From assembly GCA_024707145.1 (NCBI GenBank), contig JANQAI010000011.1, positions 992,001 through 1,056,000 on the forward strand: 64,000 nt of DNA, read 5' to 3'. A model generated the notes under the pieces. The model saw only the letters and a list, made by a program, of their open reading frames with translations, was not told where the DNA came from and searched no databases. This document shows, one piece after another, positions 27,892-37,779 of this stretch. The translations under genes and the position numbers were made by a program. Numbering within the stretch: the stretch's first letter is position 1; the number at the start of each line of letters is the position of its first letter. The DNA comes from Magnetospirillum sp. Lineage in GTDB: Bacteria; Pseudomonadota; Alphaproteobacteria; Rhodospirillales; Magnetospirillaceae.

Positions 27892-29262
27892 ATGGCCCTC
27901 GTCATCAGCCACAACAAGGCCCTGTCCACCATGCCGCTGAAAGTCAGCGCACCGCTGGGCGCTGCCATGGCCTTCCTGGGCATGGACGGCAGCCTGCCGC
28001 TGTTCCACGGCAGCCAGGGCTGCACCGCTTTCGCCCTGGTCATGATGGTGCGCCACTTCCGCGAGGCCATCCCGCTGCAGACCACCGCCATGAACGAGGT
28101 GTCCACCATCCTGGGCGGGACCGAGCAGGTGGAGGCGGCGCTGCACAACATGGTCAAGCGCGCCAAGCCCAAGGTCATCGGCCTGATCTCCACCGCCCTG
28201 ACCGAAACCCGCGGCGAGGACATGGCCGGCGACCTCAAGGCCATAACGGCACGGTCCAAGGACTTGGCCGGCACCAGCGTGGTCTATTGCTCGGCCCCTG
28301 ATTTCGAGGGCTCGCTGGAAACCGGCTGGGGCAAGGCGGTAGGCGCCATGATCCGCTCGCTGGTGCCCGGCCCGTCCAGCCAGCCGCCGCTCAAGCGCGT
28401 CAACGTGCTGGCCGGCTGCCACATGACCCCCGGCGACGTGGAGGCCATGAAGGAGATCATCGAGGATTTCGGCCTGGAACCGGTGATGCTGCCCGATCTC
28501 TCGGGCTCGCTGGACGGCCACGTCCCCGACCACTACGTCCCCACCACTCTGGGCGGTACCACGCTGGAGCAGGTCAGGGGCATGAACCGCGCCTGCCTGA
28601 CCATCGCGGTGGGCGAACACATGCGCATCTCGGCAGAGACGCTGGAGGAGCGCACCGGCATCCCCTTCGTGCTGTTCGACCGCCTGACCGGCCTGGAGGC
28701 GGTGGACAAGCTGATGGTCTGCCTGTCCTCGGCCGCCGGTATCCCGGTGCCGCCCAAGTACCGCCGCCAGCGCTCGCAACTGGTGGACGCCATGCTGGAC
28801 GGCCACTTCTTCTTCGCCGGCCGCGCCATCGCCGTGGCGGGCGAGCCGTCCTTCCTGTGGACCTACGCCTCCCTGTGCGCCGACCTGGGCGCCAGCATCG
28901 TCGGTGCGGTGTCCACCCTGCCCTCGCCGCAGCTGTCGCAGCTGCCCAGCGAAACCGCCATTATCGGCGATTTCGAGGATTTGGAGGACCAGATCCTGGA
29001 GGCCGGCGGCGCCGACCTGATCATCGCCAACGCCAACGCCCGGCTGATCGCCGGCCGCCACGGCATCCCGCTGCATCGGGCCGGCTTCCCGGTCTTCGAC
29101 CGCCTGGGCGCCGCCCATCAGACGGTACTGGGCTATCGCGGCACCCGCGACCTGATCTTCACCCTGGGCAACATCCTGATGGAGCATCCGGGCCACGGCC
29201 ACGATTTGCCCGTCCAGCATGCGGAGCACACACATGGTGACCCGGCGGTTGCGGCTGGTTGA
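27892..29262 (+). CDS. nifN: FeMo-co scaffold protein NifN
   Basis: 456-residue NifK paralogue forming the scaffold tetramer with NifE. Start taken as ATG 27892 (MALVISHNKALSTMPLKVSAPLGAAMAFLG), 5 bp after the nifE stop; ATG 27874 (MGDLTAMAL) inside the nifE end is possible. SQGCTAFALVMMVRHFREAIP carries the conserved Cys, and TALTETRGEDM replaces the third P-cluster Cys region of NifK. The His-rich tail HPGHGHDLPVQHAEHTHGD (about residues 435-453) may bind metal. Confidence 0.97.
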   Translation: MALVISHNKALSTMPLKVSAPLGAAMAFLGMDGSLPLFHGSQGCTAFALVMMVRHFREAIPLQTTAMNEVSTILGGTEQVEAALHNMVKRAKPKVIGLISTALTETRGEDMAGDLKAITARSKDLAGTSVVYCSAPDFEGSLETGWGKAVGAMIRSLVPGPSSQPPLKRVNVLAGCHMTPGDVEAMKEIIEDFGLEPVMLPDLSGSLDGHVPDHYVPTTLGGTTLEQVRGMNRACLTIAVGEHMRISAETLEERTGIPFVLFDRLTGLEAVDKLMVCLSSAAGIPVPPKYRRQRSQLVDAMLDGHFFFAGRAIAVAGEPSFLWTYASLCADLGASIVGAVSTLPSPQLSQLPSETAIIGDFEDLEDQILEAGGADLIIANANARLIAGRHGIPLHRAGFPVFDRLGAAHQTVLGYRGTRDLIFTLGNILMEHPGHGHDLPVQHAEHTHGDPAVAAG

Positions 29263-29311
29263 AGCCGATCAAGACAGTTCAGGCCCCGACCGGCCCTTGA
29301 AAGGAGGACAT

Positions 29312-29731
29312 ATGCGCGTTGCCTTCGCCACCCATGACCGTCAGCGAGTGGACGCCCATTTCGCCAGCGCCAAGACGTTCATGTTTTACGACGTCGGCCC
29401 CGAGGGCCACACCTTCCTCGAGGCGGTCCAGTTCGACAACGTCAGCCAAGAGGAAGGCAAGCACCAGGAAGACGGCGACGACCGCCTGGCCGCCAAGATC
29501 AAGGCGCTGGAAGGATCGGCCCTGCTGTTCGTGCGGGCGATTGGTGGACCTGCGGCTGCGCGCGTGGTGCGCGCCCACGTCCACCCCATCAAGCTGCCCG
29601 ACGACGAAACCATCTCGGCGGTCATCGACAAGGTGCGCGGCATGCTCAAGACCAACCCGCCGCCGTGGCTGCGCAAGGTCATCCGGGATTCCGAGGCTGG
29701 TCCCGACCGCTTCATCGACGACGAGGAGTAA
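29312..29731 (+). CDS. nifX: NifX
   Basis: 139-residue NifX/NafY-domain protein that binds NifB-co and the VK precursor and passes them between NifB and NifEN. MRVAFATHDRQRVDAHFASAKTFMFYDV, KIKALEGSALLFVRAIGGPAAARVVRAHVHPIKL match the family. Strong RBS AAGGAGG. Same fold as the C-terminal part of NifB in this window. Confidence 0.96.
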   Translation: MRVAFATHDRQRVDAHFASAKTFMFYDVGPEGHTFLEAVQFDNVSQEEGKHQEDGDDRLAAKIKALEGSALLFVRAIGGPAAARVVRAHVHPIKLPDDETISAVIDKVRGMLKTNPPPWLRKVIRDSEAGPDRFIDDEE

Positions 29732-29736
29732 ACCCC

Positions 29737-30201
29737 ATGCTGGAGCTGTCCGATGCCGACCGCGAGGCGCTCAAGCGCCCGTTCTGCCAGGCCCTGCTGA
29801 CCCTGATCCGCGCCCAGGACCGCTCAGGCGCCATGGAGGCAGATAGCGACGAGGAACTGCTGTCGCCCTTCATCGTCACCAAGGTGCAGAAGCGCGACAT
29901 TCCCATGTTCGGCGACCCCGACCCCGACATCCTGATGCGGGTCGAGCAGATCTATCTGGCCGTGTGCTGGCTGGTCGAAAAGGAAACCGGCATCGCCGCC
30001 GCCCCCATTCTGAACATTCATCACGAAGGCTGGGGCCGCATCGTCATCATCACCGGCCGGCTGGTGGCGGTGAACTCCCATGTGCGGGAACTGCACCGCT
30101 TCGGCTACGAGAACGTCACGCTGATGGAAAGCAAGGCGTTGAAGCTGGTGGAGGAAGGCATCAAGGCCATCCGTCAGTTCCCCGACGTGGCCGCCGCCTA
30201 G
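29737..30201 (+). CDS. NifX-associated nitrogen fixation protein (DUF269)
   Basis: 154 residues, DUF269/NifX-associated family, always next to nifX in nifENX operons. DREALKRPFCQALLTLIRAQD at the N-terminus; LNIHHEGWGRIVIITGRLVAVNSHVRELHRFGYE is the conserved core. Cytoplasmic; function not established, probably in cofactor assembly. It starts 5 bp after nifX. Confidence 0.94.
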   Translation: MLELSDADREALKRPFCQALLTLIRAQDRSGAMEADSDEELLSPFIVTKVQKRDIPMFGDPDPDILMRVEQIYLAVCWLVEKETGIAAAPILNIHHEGWGRIVIITGRLVAVNSHVRELHRFGYENVTLMESKALKLVEEGIKAIRQFPDVAAA

Positions 30202-30234
30202 TTCACGAAAGAGAAGAGAGAGGAGAGATCAACC

Positions 30235-30531
30235 ATGTCGTTGCGTACCTTCACCACCCGCGACGGGTCGCCGTGGACCCCCCGCTACCTGCTCGGCATC
30301 AGCGACGAGCTCTGTATCGGCTGCGGCCGCTGCTACAAGGTCTGCACCCAGGGCGTGCTGGAGCTGAAGGGCATCAACGAGGACGGCGAGCTGTGCGACC
30401 CCTTCGATGATGGCGAAGACATCGAGCGCAAGGTCATGGTTGTTTCGGCCGAAGGCAAGTGCATCGGCTGCGGTTCGTGCGAGACCGTCTGCGGCACCAA
30501 GGCGCAGAAGCACGAAGCCATGGCCGCCTGA
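30235..30531 (+). CDS. fdxB: Ferredoxin III, nif-specific (FdxB)
   Basis: 98-residue 2[4Fe-4S] ferredoxin of the nif-specific FdxB type. Cluster motifs CIGCGRCYKVCTQGVL and CIGCGSCETVCGTKAQ, separated by the acidic insert DPFDDGEDIE. Likely electron donor within the NifENX assembly line. RBS GAGAGGAGAG. Confidence 0.95.
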   Translation: MSLRTFTTRDGSPWTPRYLLGISDELCIGCGRCYKVCTQGVLELKGINEDGELCDPFDDGEDIERKVMVVSAEGKCIGCGSCETVCGTKAQKHEAMAA

Positions 30532-30544
30532 GGCACAGGCGAGA

Positions 30545-31141
30545 ATGTCCGCCCAGGCCTATGGCTGGCTGATGGCGGGTGGTGGCGGCGATCTGTTCGA
30601 CCGCCACCTGTTCGCCTGCGCCGCCACCGTCGCCATGGCCGACCAGGGGTGGCCGCTGGCGGTGGGCCTGGGCCTGTCCGCCGAAGCCCTGGCGGCCCTG
30701 GTGGGAGAGTTCTTTCCCCACGCTCCCGGCCTGCTGGTCGGCCTCGATCCCGACGTCGACGGCACCGATCCCATGACGGCGGACGAGGCAGCACTGCGCG
30801 CCCTGCTGCTGGAGAACCGCACGGCCGGCGCCGTCGAGGAAGGCTGGCTGGCCCGCATCGTCGCCCGCCGCGCCCTGTCGCCCCGCCAGCTGTGGCAGGA
30901 CCTGGGCCTGACCTCGCGGGCCGACCTCAGCCTGCTGCTGGCGCGCCATTTCGCGCCTCTCGCGGCCCGCAACCGCCACGACATGCGCTGGAAGCCGTTC
31001 TTCTGGCGCGAGATCGAAGCCGCTTCCGGCATGGATTGCCGCGCCGCCACCAAGTGCCGCCGCTGCACCCATTTCTCCCACTGCTTCGGTCCCGAGACCG
31101 GCACCAGCCTGATCGGCACGCCTCCCGCTTACGCGCCTTGA
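30545..31141 (+). CDS. nifQ: NifQ, molybdenum donor for FeMo-co
   Basis: 198-residue NifQ, an Fe-S/Mo protein that hands molybdenum to NifEN/NifH. The C-terminal cysteine motif CRAATKCRRCTHFSHCFG (near residues 170-187) and the preceding MRWKPFFWREIEAASG are diagnostic. The N-terminal half is Ala/Leu-rich and less conserved. It begins 13 bp after fdxB; last gene of the nifE operon as far as can be seen. Confidence 0.94.
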   Translation: MSAQAYGWLMAGGGGDLFDRHLFACAATVAMADQGWPLAVGLGLSAEALAALVGEFFPHAPGLLVGLDPDVDGTDPMTADEAALRALLLENRTAGAVEEGWLARIVARRALSPRQLWQDLGLTSRADLSLLLARHFAPLAARNRHDMRWKPFFWREIEAASGMDCRAATKCRRCTHFSHCFGPETGTSLIGTPPAYAP

Positions 31142-31195
31142 AAAGGCCGCAAGGCCCCTGTATGCCACAGGGAAGCCCTGTGTAAAGGTGCGCCC

Positions 31196-32203
31196 ATGAT
31201 CGACGTCCAAGACATCAAGGCCGGTACCCAGCCCGGCCTGCGCTTCGCCGCCCTGCTCGACCGCGCCGGTGGTTGCACAGATCTGGATTGGGATGGAATC
31301 GCCCGCTGGCGGCCCGAAGACGGCTTCCTATGGATCCATCTGGAGCGCGATGATCCCATCGCTTCGCAATGGATGCGCGAGAAAAGCGGCATCGACCCGC
31401 TGGTGGCGCTGGCGCTGCTGGCCGAGGAATCCCGCCCCCGCGTGGAGGATGTGGACGACTGCCTGATGGTGGTGCTGCGCGGCGTCAACGTGGGTGACGA
31501 CAGCAGTCAGGCCGAACTGGTTCCCATCCATGTCTGGGCGGAACCCAACCGCCTGATCTCGTTGCGCGACAAGGACCATCAACTCAGCGCATTGCGCGCC
31601 ATCCGCCTCGCCCTGCTGGGCGGCAAGGGGCCGCGCACCCCCGGCGGCCTTCTGGCCCAGATCGCCGAACGCATTGTCGAGCACATGGAACTGGTGATCG
31701 ACGGCATGGAGGATATGGTCGGCGAATTGGAGGATGCGTGCATCGAACGCGTCGCCGACACCGACCTGCGCAGCCAGCTGGCCCGCGTCCGCCGGCAGGC
31801 CATCCACCTGCGCCGCTATCTCGGCCCCCAGCGCGACGCCTTGTACCGCCTGCAACACGACGACGCCACCTGGCTGTCGCGGGAGGCCAAGCTGCGCCTG
31901 CGCGAGGTCACCGACAAGGTGGTTCGCCATATCGAGGACCTGGACGCCCTGCGCGACCGCACCACCGTGCTGCACGAGGATCTCAGCGCGCAGATTTCCG
32001 AAAAGATCGCCTCCACCTCCAACCGCTTCACCGTGCTCACTGCCCTGCTGCTGCCGCCCAGTCTGCTGGCCGGCCTGCTTGGCGCCAACGTGGGCGGCAT
32101 TCCCGGCCACGACGACCCCTTGGCATTCTGGCAGATGTGCCTGATCGTCGCCGGGTTGATGCCCATCCTGTGGTTGGCGCTCAAGCGCCTGAAATGGCTG
32201 TAG
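31196..32203 (+). CDS. CorA-superfamily transporter, ZntB-like
   Basis: 335-residue CorA/ZntB family divalent-cation transporter. A large cytoplasmic N-terminal domain and a long stalk helix (about 190-270) are followed by TM1 (FTVLTALLLPPSLLAGLLGANVGG) and TM2 (FWQMCLIVAGLMPILWLAL). The signature GMN of CorA is GAN here, in a GLLGANVGGIPG context typical of ZntB (GVN), so zinc or another cation is more likely than magnesium. It separates nifQ from the next nif promoter; a nif-specific role is not shown. Confidence 0.88.
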   Translation: MIDVQDIKAGTQPGLRFAALLDRAGGCTDLDWDGIARWRPEDGFLWIHLERDDPIASQWMREKSGIDPLVALALLAEESRPRVEDVDDCLMVVLRGVNVGDDSSQAELVPIHVWAEPNRLISLRDKDHQLSALRAIRLALLGGKGPRTPGGLLAQIAERIVEHMELVIDGMEDMVGELEDACIERVADTDLRSQLARVRRQAIHLRRYLGPQRDALYRLQHDDATWLSREAKLRLREVTDKVVRHIEDLDALRDRTTVLHEDLSAQISEKIASTSNRFTVLTALLLPPSLLAGLLGANVGGIPGHDDPLAFWQMCLIVAGLMPILWLALKRLKWL

Positions 32204-32209
32204 CCCCCC

Positions 32210-32225
32210 TGTCGGCATTGCGACA
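32210..32225. promoter_or_regulatory. NifA site for iscA-nifV-nifW-fix
   Basis: TGT-CGGCATTGCG-ACA, exact, 63 bp upstream of the -24 element. A second imperfect copy (CGT-N10-ACA) follows about 18 bp later. Confidence 0.82.
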
Positions 32226-32287
32226 AACGTCGGATTGCCGACAGCCCTGAAATGAAACAACTCCATACATTTCAATGCACTGGCATG

Positions 32288-32302
32288 TGGCACCGGCCTT
32301 GC
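32288..32302 (+). promoter_or_regulatory. Sigma-54 promoter of iscA-nifV-nifW-fixABCX
   Basis: TGGCAC-CGGCC-TTGC, perfect -24/-12, 44 bp before the iscA-like gene. Confidence 0.92.
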
Positions 32303-32345
32303 TAGGTGACAAGCGGGTTACCGCTTAGTCATCAGGAGGTTTGCC

Positions 32346-32657
32346 ATGCTGACCGTCACCGACCGCGCCGTCGCCGCCATCAAGAGCGTTCGCGAGGACG
32401 AAGCCCAGGGCCTGCGCATCAGCGTCGCCTCGGGCGGCTGTTCGGGCCTGAAGTACAACCTGGGCCTCGAGACCCAGGCCGAGACCGGCGACGAGGTGCT
32501 GGAGTTCGGCGGCGTGAAGGTGTTCGTCGATCAGGGCTCGGTCATGTGGCTGACCGGCACCGTCATGGACTTCGTCAACGCCGGCAACGATTCCGGTTTC
32601 ATCTTCGAAAACCCCAATGCCGGGGGCAAGTGCTCGTGCAGCGGCGGCAGCTGCTGA
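32346..32657 (+). CDS. IscA/HesB-type iron-sulfur carrier (nif-linked)
   Basis: 103-residue A-type Fe-S assembly protein. GGCSGLKYNLGL contains the first Cys (residue 32); the C-terminal NAGGKCSCSGGSC carries the CxC pair plus an additional Cys. Likely supplies clusters to nitrogenase or NifV-region proteins, as the IscA-nif homologue does in Azotobacter. RBS CAGGAGG. First gene after the sigma-54 promoter. Confidence 0.93.
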   Translation: MLTVTDRAVAAIKSVREDEAQGLRISVASGGCSGLKYNLGLETQAETGDEVLEFGGVKVFVDQGSVMWLTGTVMDFVNAGNDSGFIFENPNAGGKCSCSGGSC

Positions 32658-32670
32658 CGGAGGCGCTTTC

Positions 32671-33798
32671 ATGACCGCCGCCGCCATCATCGTCAACGAC
32701 ACCACGCTGCGCGACGGCGAGCAGACCGCCGGCGTCGCCTTCAGCCTGGCCGAAAAGCTGGCCATCGCCAGCGCGCTGGACCAGGCCGGCGTGCCGGAGA
32801 TCGAGGTGGGCATCCCCGCCATGGGCGAGGAGGAATGCGCCTCCATCCGCGCCGTGGGCGAACTGGGCCTCAACGCCCGGCTGATCGCCTGGTGCCGCAT
32901 GCGCGAGGACGATCTGGCCGCCGCCCTGGCCTGCAACGTCACCATGGTCAATCTGTCCATTCCGGTATCCGACCAGCAGCTGGCGAAGAAGCTGGACCGC
33001 GACCGCGCCTGGGCGCTGGGCCATATCCGCGACGTGGTGGGCCGCGCCCGCGACGCCGGGCTGGAAGTGGCGGTGGGCGGCGAGGATTCTTCGCGCGCCG
33101 ATCCCGCCTTTCTGGTGGACGTGCTGGGCGCCTGTGCCGAGGCGGGGGCGCGCCGCTTCCGCTTCGCCGACACTTTGGGCGTGCTGGACCCCTTCGCCAC
33201 CTACGAGCGGTTCCGTACCCTTCGCGCCGCCAGCGCCATCGAGCTGGAAATCCATGCCCATGACGATCTGGGCCTGGCCACCGCCAATTCCCTGGCGGCG
33301 GTGAAGGGCGGCGCCACCCATGTGTCGACCACGGTGAACGGGCTGGGCGAACGCGCCGGCAACGCCCCGCTGGAGGAAGTGGTGGTGGCGTTGGGCCATC
33401 TCTACGGCTTCGAGACCGGCGTGGCGAAGATGGCGCTGGCCAAGGTTTCCCGCCTGGTCGCCGAGGCCTCGGGCCGGCCGGTGCCGGTCAACAAGAGCAT
33501 CGTCGGCGATGCCATCTTCACCCATGAAAGCGGCATCCACGTTTCCGGCCTGCTGCGCGACCGCCGCAATTACGAGGCGCTGGACCCAGGTGAGCTGGGC
33601 CGCGCCCACAAGGTGGTGCTGGGCAAGCATTCCGGCCTGAGTTCGGTGCTGCACGCCTGCAGTCAGCTCGGCCTGAACCCGACCGTCCCCCAGGCCCGGG
33701 CGGTGCTGGCCCGTATCCGCGCCCTGGCCACCCAAACCAAGCGCCCCCCGTCCCCCGACGACCTCCGCCGCTTCCTCGCCGAAGCGCCGGTGAACTGA
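32671..33798 (+). CDS. nifV: Homocitrate synthase NifV
   Basis: 375-residue DRE-TIM aldolase making R-homocitrate from acetyl-CoA and 2-oxoglutarate, the organic ligand of FeMo-co. [16 protein letters not shown] (residues 8-23) is the metal/substrate signature; [42 protein letters not shown] the second conserved block. It lacks the LeuA regulatory domain, as expected for NifV. RBS GGAGG. Confidence 0.96.
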   Translation: MTAAAIIVNDTTLRDGEQTAGVAFSLAEKLAIASALDQAGVPEIEVGIPAMGEEECASIRAVGELGLNARLIAWCRMREDDLAAALACNVTMVNLSIPVSDQQLAKKLDRDRAWALGHIRDVVGRARDAGLEVAVGGEDSSRADPAFLVDVLGACAEAGARRFRFADTLGVLDPFATYERFRTLRAASAIELEIHAHDDLGLATANSLAAVKGGATHVSTTVNGLGERAGNAPLEEVVVALGHLYGFETGVAKMALAKVSRLVAEASGRPVPVNKSIVGDAIFTHESGIHVSGLLRDRRNYEALDPGELGRAHKVVLGKHSGLSSVLHACSQLGLNPTVPQARAVLARIRALATQTKRPPSPDDLRRFLAEAPVN

Positions 33799-33811
33799 GA
33801 GGAGAGCCGTC

Positions 33812-34151
33812 ATGTGCACCCCCCGCCCAGTGCAAGCCCGCCGAAGGCAGCTTCCTTGACCGGCTGAGCAAGCTGTCCGCCGCCGAACAATTCTTCGACG
33901 CCTTGGACGTGGCCTTCGACCAGCAGGTGATCAACGTCTACCGCCTGCACATCCTCAAGCGTTTCAACGCGCTGCTGGACATGGCGGCGTTGCGCGACCT
34001 GGAGGAAGGCGCCGCCCGCATCGCCTGCCGCCACGCCCTGGAGAAAGCCTACGGCGAGTTCGCCGCCGGCGAGGGACAGAAGACGTTCAAGGTGTTCCAG
34101 GACCAGAAAACCGGGTTCGTGCCGCTGTCGTCCATCGGTTCGTTCCGCTGA
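33812..34151 (+). CDS. nifW: NifW, nitrogenase-stabilizing protein (frameshifted)
   Basis: NifW associates with the MoFe protein and is implicated in oxygen protection or P-cluster maturation. Corrected length 112 residues. After MCTP the frame breaks at a run of six C (33819-33824); removing one C gives AQCKPAEGSFLDRLSKLSAAEQFFDALDVAFDQ without interruption, then INVYRLHILKRFN and FKVFQDQKTGFVPLSSI. RBS GAGAGGAGAG. It is 14 bp after nifV and 27 bp before fixA. Confidence 0.93.
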
Positions 34152-34177
34152 CACCCCCCGCCAGCGAGGTCAGTTCC

Positions 34178-35026
34178 ATGCACATCGTTGTTTGCATCAA
34201 GCAGGTGCCGGACAGCGCGCAGATCCGCGTGCACCCGGTGACCAACACCATCATGCGCCAGGGCGTGCCGACGATCATCAACCCCTACGACCTGTTCTCG
34301 CTGGAGGAAGCCCTGCGCCTGCGCGACCGGTTGGGCGGCAAGGTCACCGTGCTGACCATGGGCCCGCCCATGGCCGACGCCGCGTTGCGCAAGGCGCTGT
34401 CCATCGGCGCCGATGCCGCCGTGCTGCTGTCCGACCGCGTGTTCGCCGGCTCCGACACCCTGGCCACCTCGTACGCCCTGGCCTCGGCCATCGCCAAGAT
34501 CGCCGAGACCGAGCCGGTGGATATGGTGTTCTGCGGCAAGCAGACCATCGACGGCGACACCGCTCAGGTGGGCCCCGGCATCGCCAAGCGGCTTGACCTC
34601 AACCAGCTGACCTATGTGGAGAGTATCCGCTCGGTGGACCTGGCCTCGCGCAAGATCACCGTGGAGCGCCGCGCCGAGGGCGGCGTGCAGGTGTTGTCCA
34701 CCGCCCTGCCCTGCCTGGTCACCATGCTGGAGGGCACCAACAAGGTGCGCCGCGGCACCATGGCCGACATGCTGCGCGCCGCCCGCACGGAGGTCCCCAT
34801 GTGGAGCGCCGCCAGGGCTGGCATCCCCGACGTGGCCCTGTGCGGCCTGAAAGGATCACCCACCGTGGTGAAGAAGGTGTTCGCGCCCCAGCCCCGCAAG
34901 GAGAAGGCCAAACGGATCGAGGTGGAGGGCAACGCCCCCGCCGATTTGGCCGCCGCCGCCCTGACCGCTTTGTTCGCCGCCGACGCCCGCCTGGAAGAGA
35001 CTCTCTTCCGGCAGACCGGCGGCTGA
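34178..35026 (+). CDS. fixA: Electron transfer flavoprotein beta subunit FixA
   Basis: 282 residues, ETF-beta family. [20 protein letters not shown] and [23 protein letters not shown] are typical. With FixB, FixC and FixX it forms a membrane-associated bifurcating NADH:quinone/ferredoxin oxidoreductase that supplies low-potential electrons to nitrogenase. Confidence 0.97.
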   Translation: MHIVVCIKQVPDSAQIRVHPVTNTIMRQGVPTIINPYDLFSLEEALRLRDRLGGKVTVLTMGPPMADAALRKALSIGADAAVLLSDRVFAGSDTLATSYALASAIAKIAETEPVDMVFCGKQTIDGDTAQVGPGIAKRLDLNQLTYVESIRSVDLASRKITVERRAEGGVQVLSTALPCLVTMLEGTNKVRRGTMADMLRAARTEVPMWSAARAGIPDVALCGLKGSPTVVKKVFAPQPRKEKAKRIEVEGNAPADLAAAALTALFAADARLEETLFRQTGG

Positions 35027-35040
35027 AGGAGACCCGCAAG

Positions 35041-36138
35041 ATGACCGACGCGAAGCCCACCCCCGGCGCCGCCCCGTCGCGCGGCAAGATGAAGGCCGAG
35101 CTGTCCGAGCATTTCAAGGCGTACAAGGACGTCTGGGTGTTCGTCGAACTGGAGCGCGGCCAGGTCCACCCGGTGTCCTGGGAGCTCATGGGCGAAGGCC
35201 GCAAGCTGGCCGACAAGCTGGGCGTCCAGTTGGCCGGCGTGGTCATGGGCGCCAGCGGCGACGGCGCCGATAGCGCCATCGCCGGCGCCTACGAGTACGG
35301 CGCCGACAAGGTCTACACCATCCAGGACCCGCTGCTGGCCGATTACCGCAACGAGTCCTTCACCAAGGGCATGACCGAGCTGGTCGACACCTACAAGCCG
35401 GAAATCCTGCTGCTGGGCGCCACCACCCTGGGCCGCGACCTCGCCGGCTCGGTGGCCACCACGCTCAAGACCGGCCTGACCGCCGACTGCACTGAGCTGG
35501 CCATCGACGACGACCGCTCGCTGGGCGCCACCCGCCCCACCTTCGGCGGTTCGCTGCTGTGCACCATCTACACCCTCAACGTCCGCCCGCAGATGGCGAC
35601 GATCCGCCCGCGCGTCATGGCCATGCCGGATCGCCAGCCCGGCCGCACCGGCGCCATCGTGGTGCATGCCCTGGGGATGGAGGAGGACTCCATCGTCACC
35701 AAGATCCTGGACTACATCCCCGACGCCTCCAAGGAGGACGCCCACCTAGCCTACGCCGATGTGGTGGTAGCCGGCGGCATGGGCCTGGGAAAACCGGAAA
35801 ACTTCAAGCTGGTCAAGGAACTGGCCGCCGTTCTTGGCGCCGAGTATGGCGGTTCGCGCCCGCTGGTGCAGAAGGGCTGGATCGACGCCTCGCGCCAGAT
35901 CGGTCAGACCGGCAAGACCATCCGGCCGCGCCTCTACATCGCCGCCGGCATCTCGGGCGCCATCCAGCACCGCGTCGGCGTCGAGGGCGCCGACCAGATC
36001 CTGGCCATCAACACCGACCCCAACGCCCCCATCTTCGACTTCGCCCACCAGGGCATCGTCGGCGACGCGCTGGCCGTGCTGCCGGCGCTGACCGAGGCGT
36101 TCCGCCGCCATCTGGCCCGCGCCCAGGCCGCTGAATAA
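35041..36138 (+). CDS. fixB: Electron transfer flavoprotein alpha subunit FixB
   Basis: 365 residues, ETF-alpha. C-terminal FAD-binding region [41 protein letters not shown]. The N-terminal extension [21 protein letters not shown] is longer than in ordinary ETF-alpha and usual for FixB. ATG 35041 with RBS AAGGAG; the upstream in-frame extension inside fixA is spurious. Confidence 0.96.
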   Translation: MTDAKPTPGAAPSRGKMKAELSEHFKAYKDVWVFVELERGQVHPVSWELMGEGRKLADKLGVQLAGVVMGASGDGADSAIAGAYEYGADKVYTIQDPLLADYRNESFTKGMTELVDTYKPEILLLGATTLGRDLAGSVATTLKTGLTADCTELAIDDDRSLGATRPTFGGSLLCTIYTLNVRPQMATIRPRVMAMPDRQPGRTGAIVVHALGMEEDSIVTKILDYIPDASKEDAHLAYADVVVAGGMGLGKPENFKLVKELAAVLGAEYGGSRPLVQKGWIDASRQIGQTGKTIRPRLYIAAGISGAIQHRVGVEGADQILAINTDPNAPIFDFAHQGIVGDALAVLPALTEAFRRHLARAQAAE

Positions 36139-36150
36139 GGAGACACGACC

Positions 36151-37450
36151 ATGGAGAAGTTCGATGCCATCGTGGTCGGTGCCGGCCCGTCCGGCAATTC
36201 GGCCGCCTACACCATGGCCAAGGCTGGCCTGAAGGTGCTTCAGGTCGAACGCGGCGAGTATTCCGGCTCCAAGAACGTGCAGGGCGCCATCCTGTACGCC
36301 ACCAGCCTGGAGAAGATCATCCCCGACTTCCGCGAGGATGCCCCGCTGGAACGCCACATCGTCGAGCAGCGCCTGTGGATGCTGGACGACAAGTCCCATT
36401 GCGGCACCCATTACCGCTCGGACAAGTTCAACGAGGAGCGGCCCAACCGCTACACCATCGTGCGCGCCCAGTTCGACAAGTGGTTCAACTCCAAGGTCCG
36501 CGAGGCCGGCGCCCTGGTGGTGTGCGAAACCACCGTCACCGAACTGGCCCGCGATGCCGACGGCAAGGTGGTGGGCATCAAGACCGACCGCGACGACGAG
36601 GTGGTCCATGCCGACGTGGTGGTGCTGGCCGACGGCGTGAACTCGCTGGTGGGCCAGCGCTCGGGCATCCGCCCCGAGATCAAGCCGGAGCACGCCGCCC
36701 TGGCGGTCAAGGAGATGCACTTCCTGCCGCGCGAGGTCATCGACCAGCGCTTCAACATCAAGGGCGAGGAAGGCGTGGTGATCGAAGCCCTGGGCACCGT
36801 CACCATGGGCCTGATGGGCACCGCGTTCCTGTACACCAACGGCGAGTCGGTATCGGTGGGCATCGGCTGTCTGGTGTCGGATTTCCGCGACAGCGGCACC
36901 AGCCCTTACGTCATGCTGGACAAGTTCAAGAAGCACCCCCTCCATCGCCCCCCTGCTGGAGGGCTCGGAGGTGAAGGAATACGCCGCCCACCTGATCCCC
37001 GAAGGCGGATTCAAGGCCATCCCCAAGCTGCACGGCGACGGCTGGCTGATCGTCGGCGATTCGGGCCAGTTCGTGAACTCGATGCACCGCGAGGGCTCCA
37101 ACCTCGCCATGGAGACCGGCCGCATGGCCGCCGAGACGGTGATCGCGCTGAAGGCCGAGGGCAAGGCCCCCAGCGAAGCCAACCTGGGCCGTTACCGCAA
37201 GGCGCTGGAAGACAGCTTCGTCATGAAGGATCTCAAAAAGTACAAGAACTTGCCTGAGATTCTTCATGAGAACCGTCAGTTCGTCACCACCTATCCCAAC
37301 CTGCTCAGCCGGGCCGCCGAAACGTGGTTCCGCGTGGACGGCATGCCAAAGTTGGACAAGGAAAAGGACATTTTCCGCACCTTCCGATCGGGGCGCACCC
37401 TGCGCGGCCTGATCGGCGACGCGGTCAAGATCGCCCGGGCCTGGCGCTGA
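36151..37450 (+). CDS. fixC: ETF:quinone oxidoreductase-like FixC (frameshifted)
   Basis: Flavoprotein dehydrogenase of the FixABCX complex, 432 residues after correction. FAD-binding [22 protein letters not shown] (residues 5-26), then [16 protein letters not shown] and C-terminal [28 protein letters not shown]. The frame breaks at about 36940: CACCCCCTCC has one extra C, and removing it joins DKFKKHP to [22 protein letters not shown]. It lies between fixB (12 bp) and fixX (10 bp). Confidence 0.95.
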
Positions 37451-37460
37451 GGAGGATGCG

Positions 37461-37739
37461 ATGAAAGTCGAAGAGAAACTCTACAACAACCGCTACATGG
37501 TGGACGAAGGCCATCCCCACATCGCCATCGTCGGTTCGGAAAAGCCCTCCAAGGCATTGAAAAGCCTGGTGACCGTCTGCCCGGCCGGCTGTTATGCGGA
37601 AGAAGAGGACGGCAGCGTCGTGGTCACCCCCGACGGCTGCCTGGAATGCGGCACCTGCCGCATCATCTGCGCCGGCACCGGCGAACTGCAATGGAACTAT
37701 CCGCGCGGCGGCTACGGCATCCTGTTCAAGTTCGGCTGA
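37461..37739 (+). CDS. fixX: Ferredoxin-like protein FixX
   Basis: 92 residues; passes electrons from FixC towards nitrogenase donors. Cluster-binding cysteines in CPAGCYAEEEDGS and CLECGTCRIIC, C-terminal WNYPRGGYGILFKFG as in FixX. RBS GGAGG. Last gene of the nif/fix block. Confidence 0.96.
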   Translation: MKVEEKLYNNRYMVDEGHPHIAIVGSEKPSKALKSLVTVCPAGCYAEEEDGSVVVTPDGCLECGTCRIICAGTGELQWNYPRGGYGILFKFG

Positions 37740-37745
37740 GGACTT

Positions 37746-37774
37746 CAGGCCCGTACCCAGCGGATACGGGCCTG
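37746..37774. terminator. Hairpin between convergent fixX and SMR gene
   Basis: Perfect 10-bp stem CAGGCCCGTA/TACGGGCCTG, loop of 9. No T run on either side, so termination is uncertain. Confidence 0.45.
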
Positions 37775-37779
37775 CGCCG

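Noticed and set aside
32229..32244. Second NifA site upstream of the iscA-nifV promoter
   Set aside because: Reads CGT-N10-ACA rather than TGT-N10-ACA; mentioned only as an imperfect copy.
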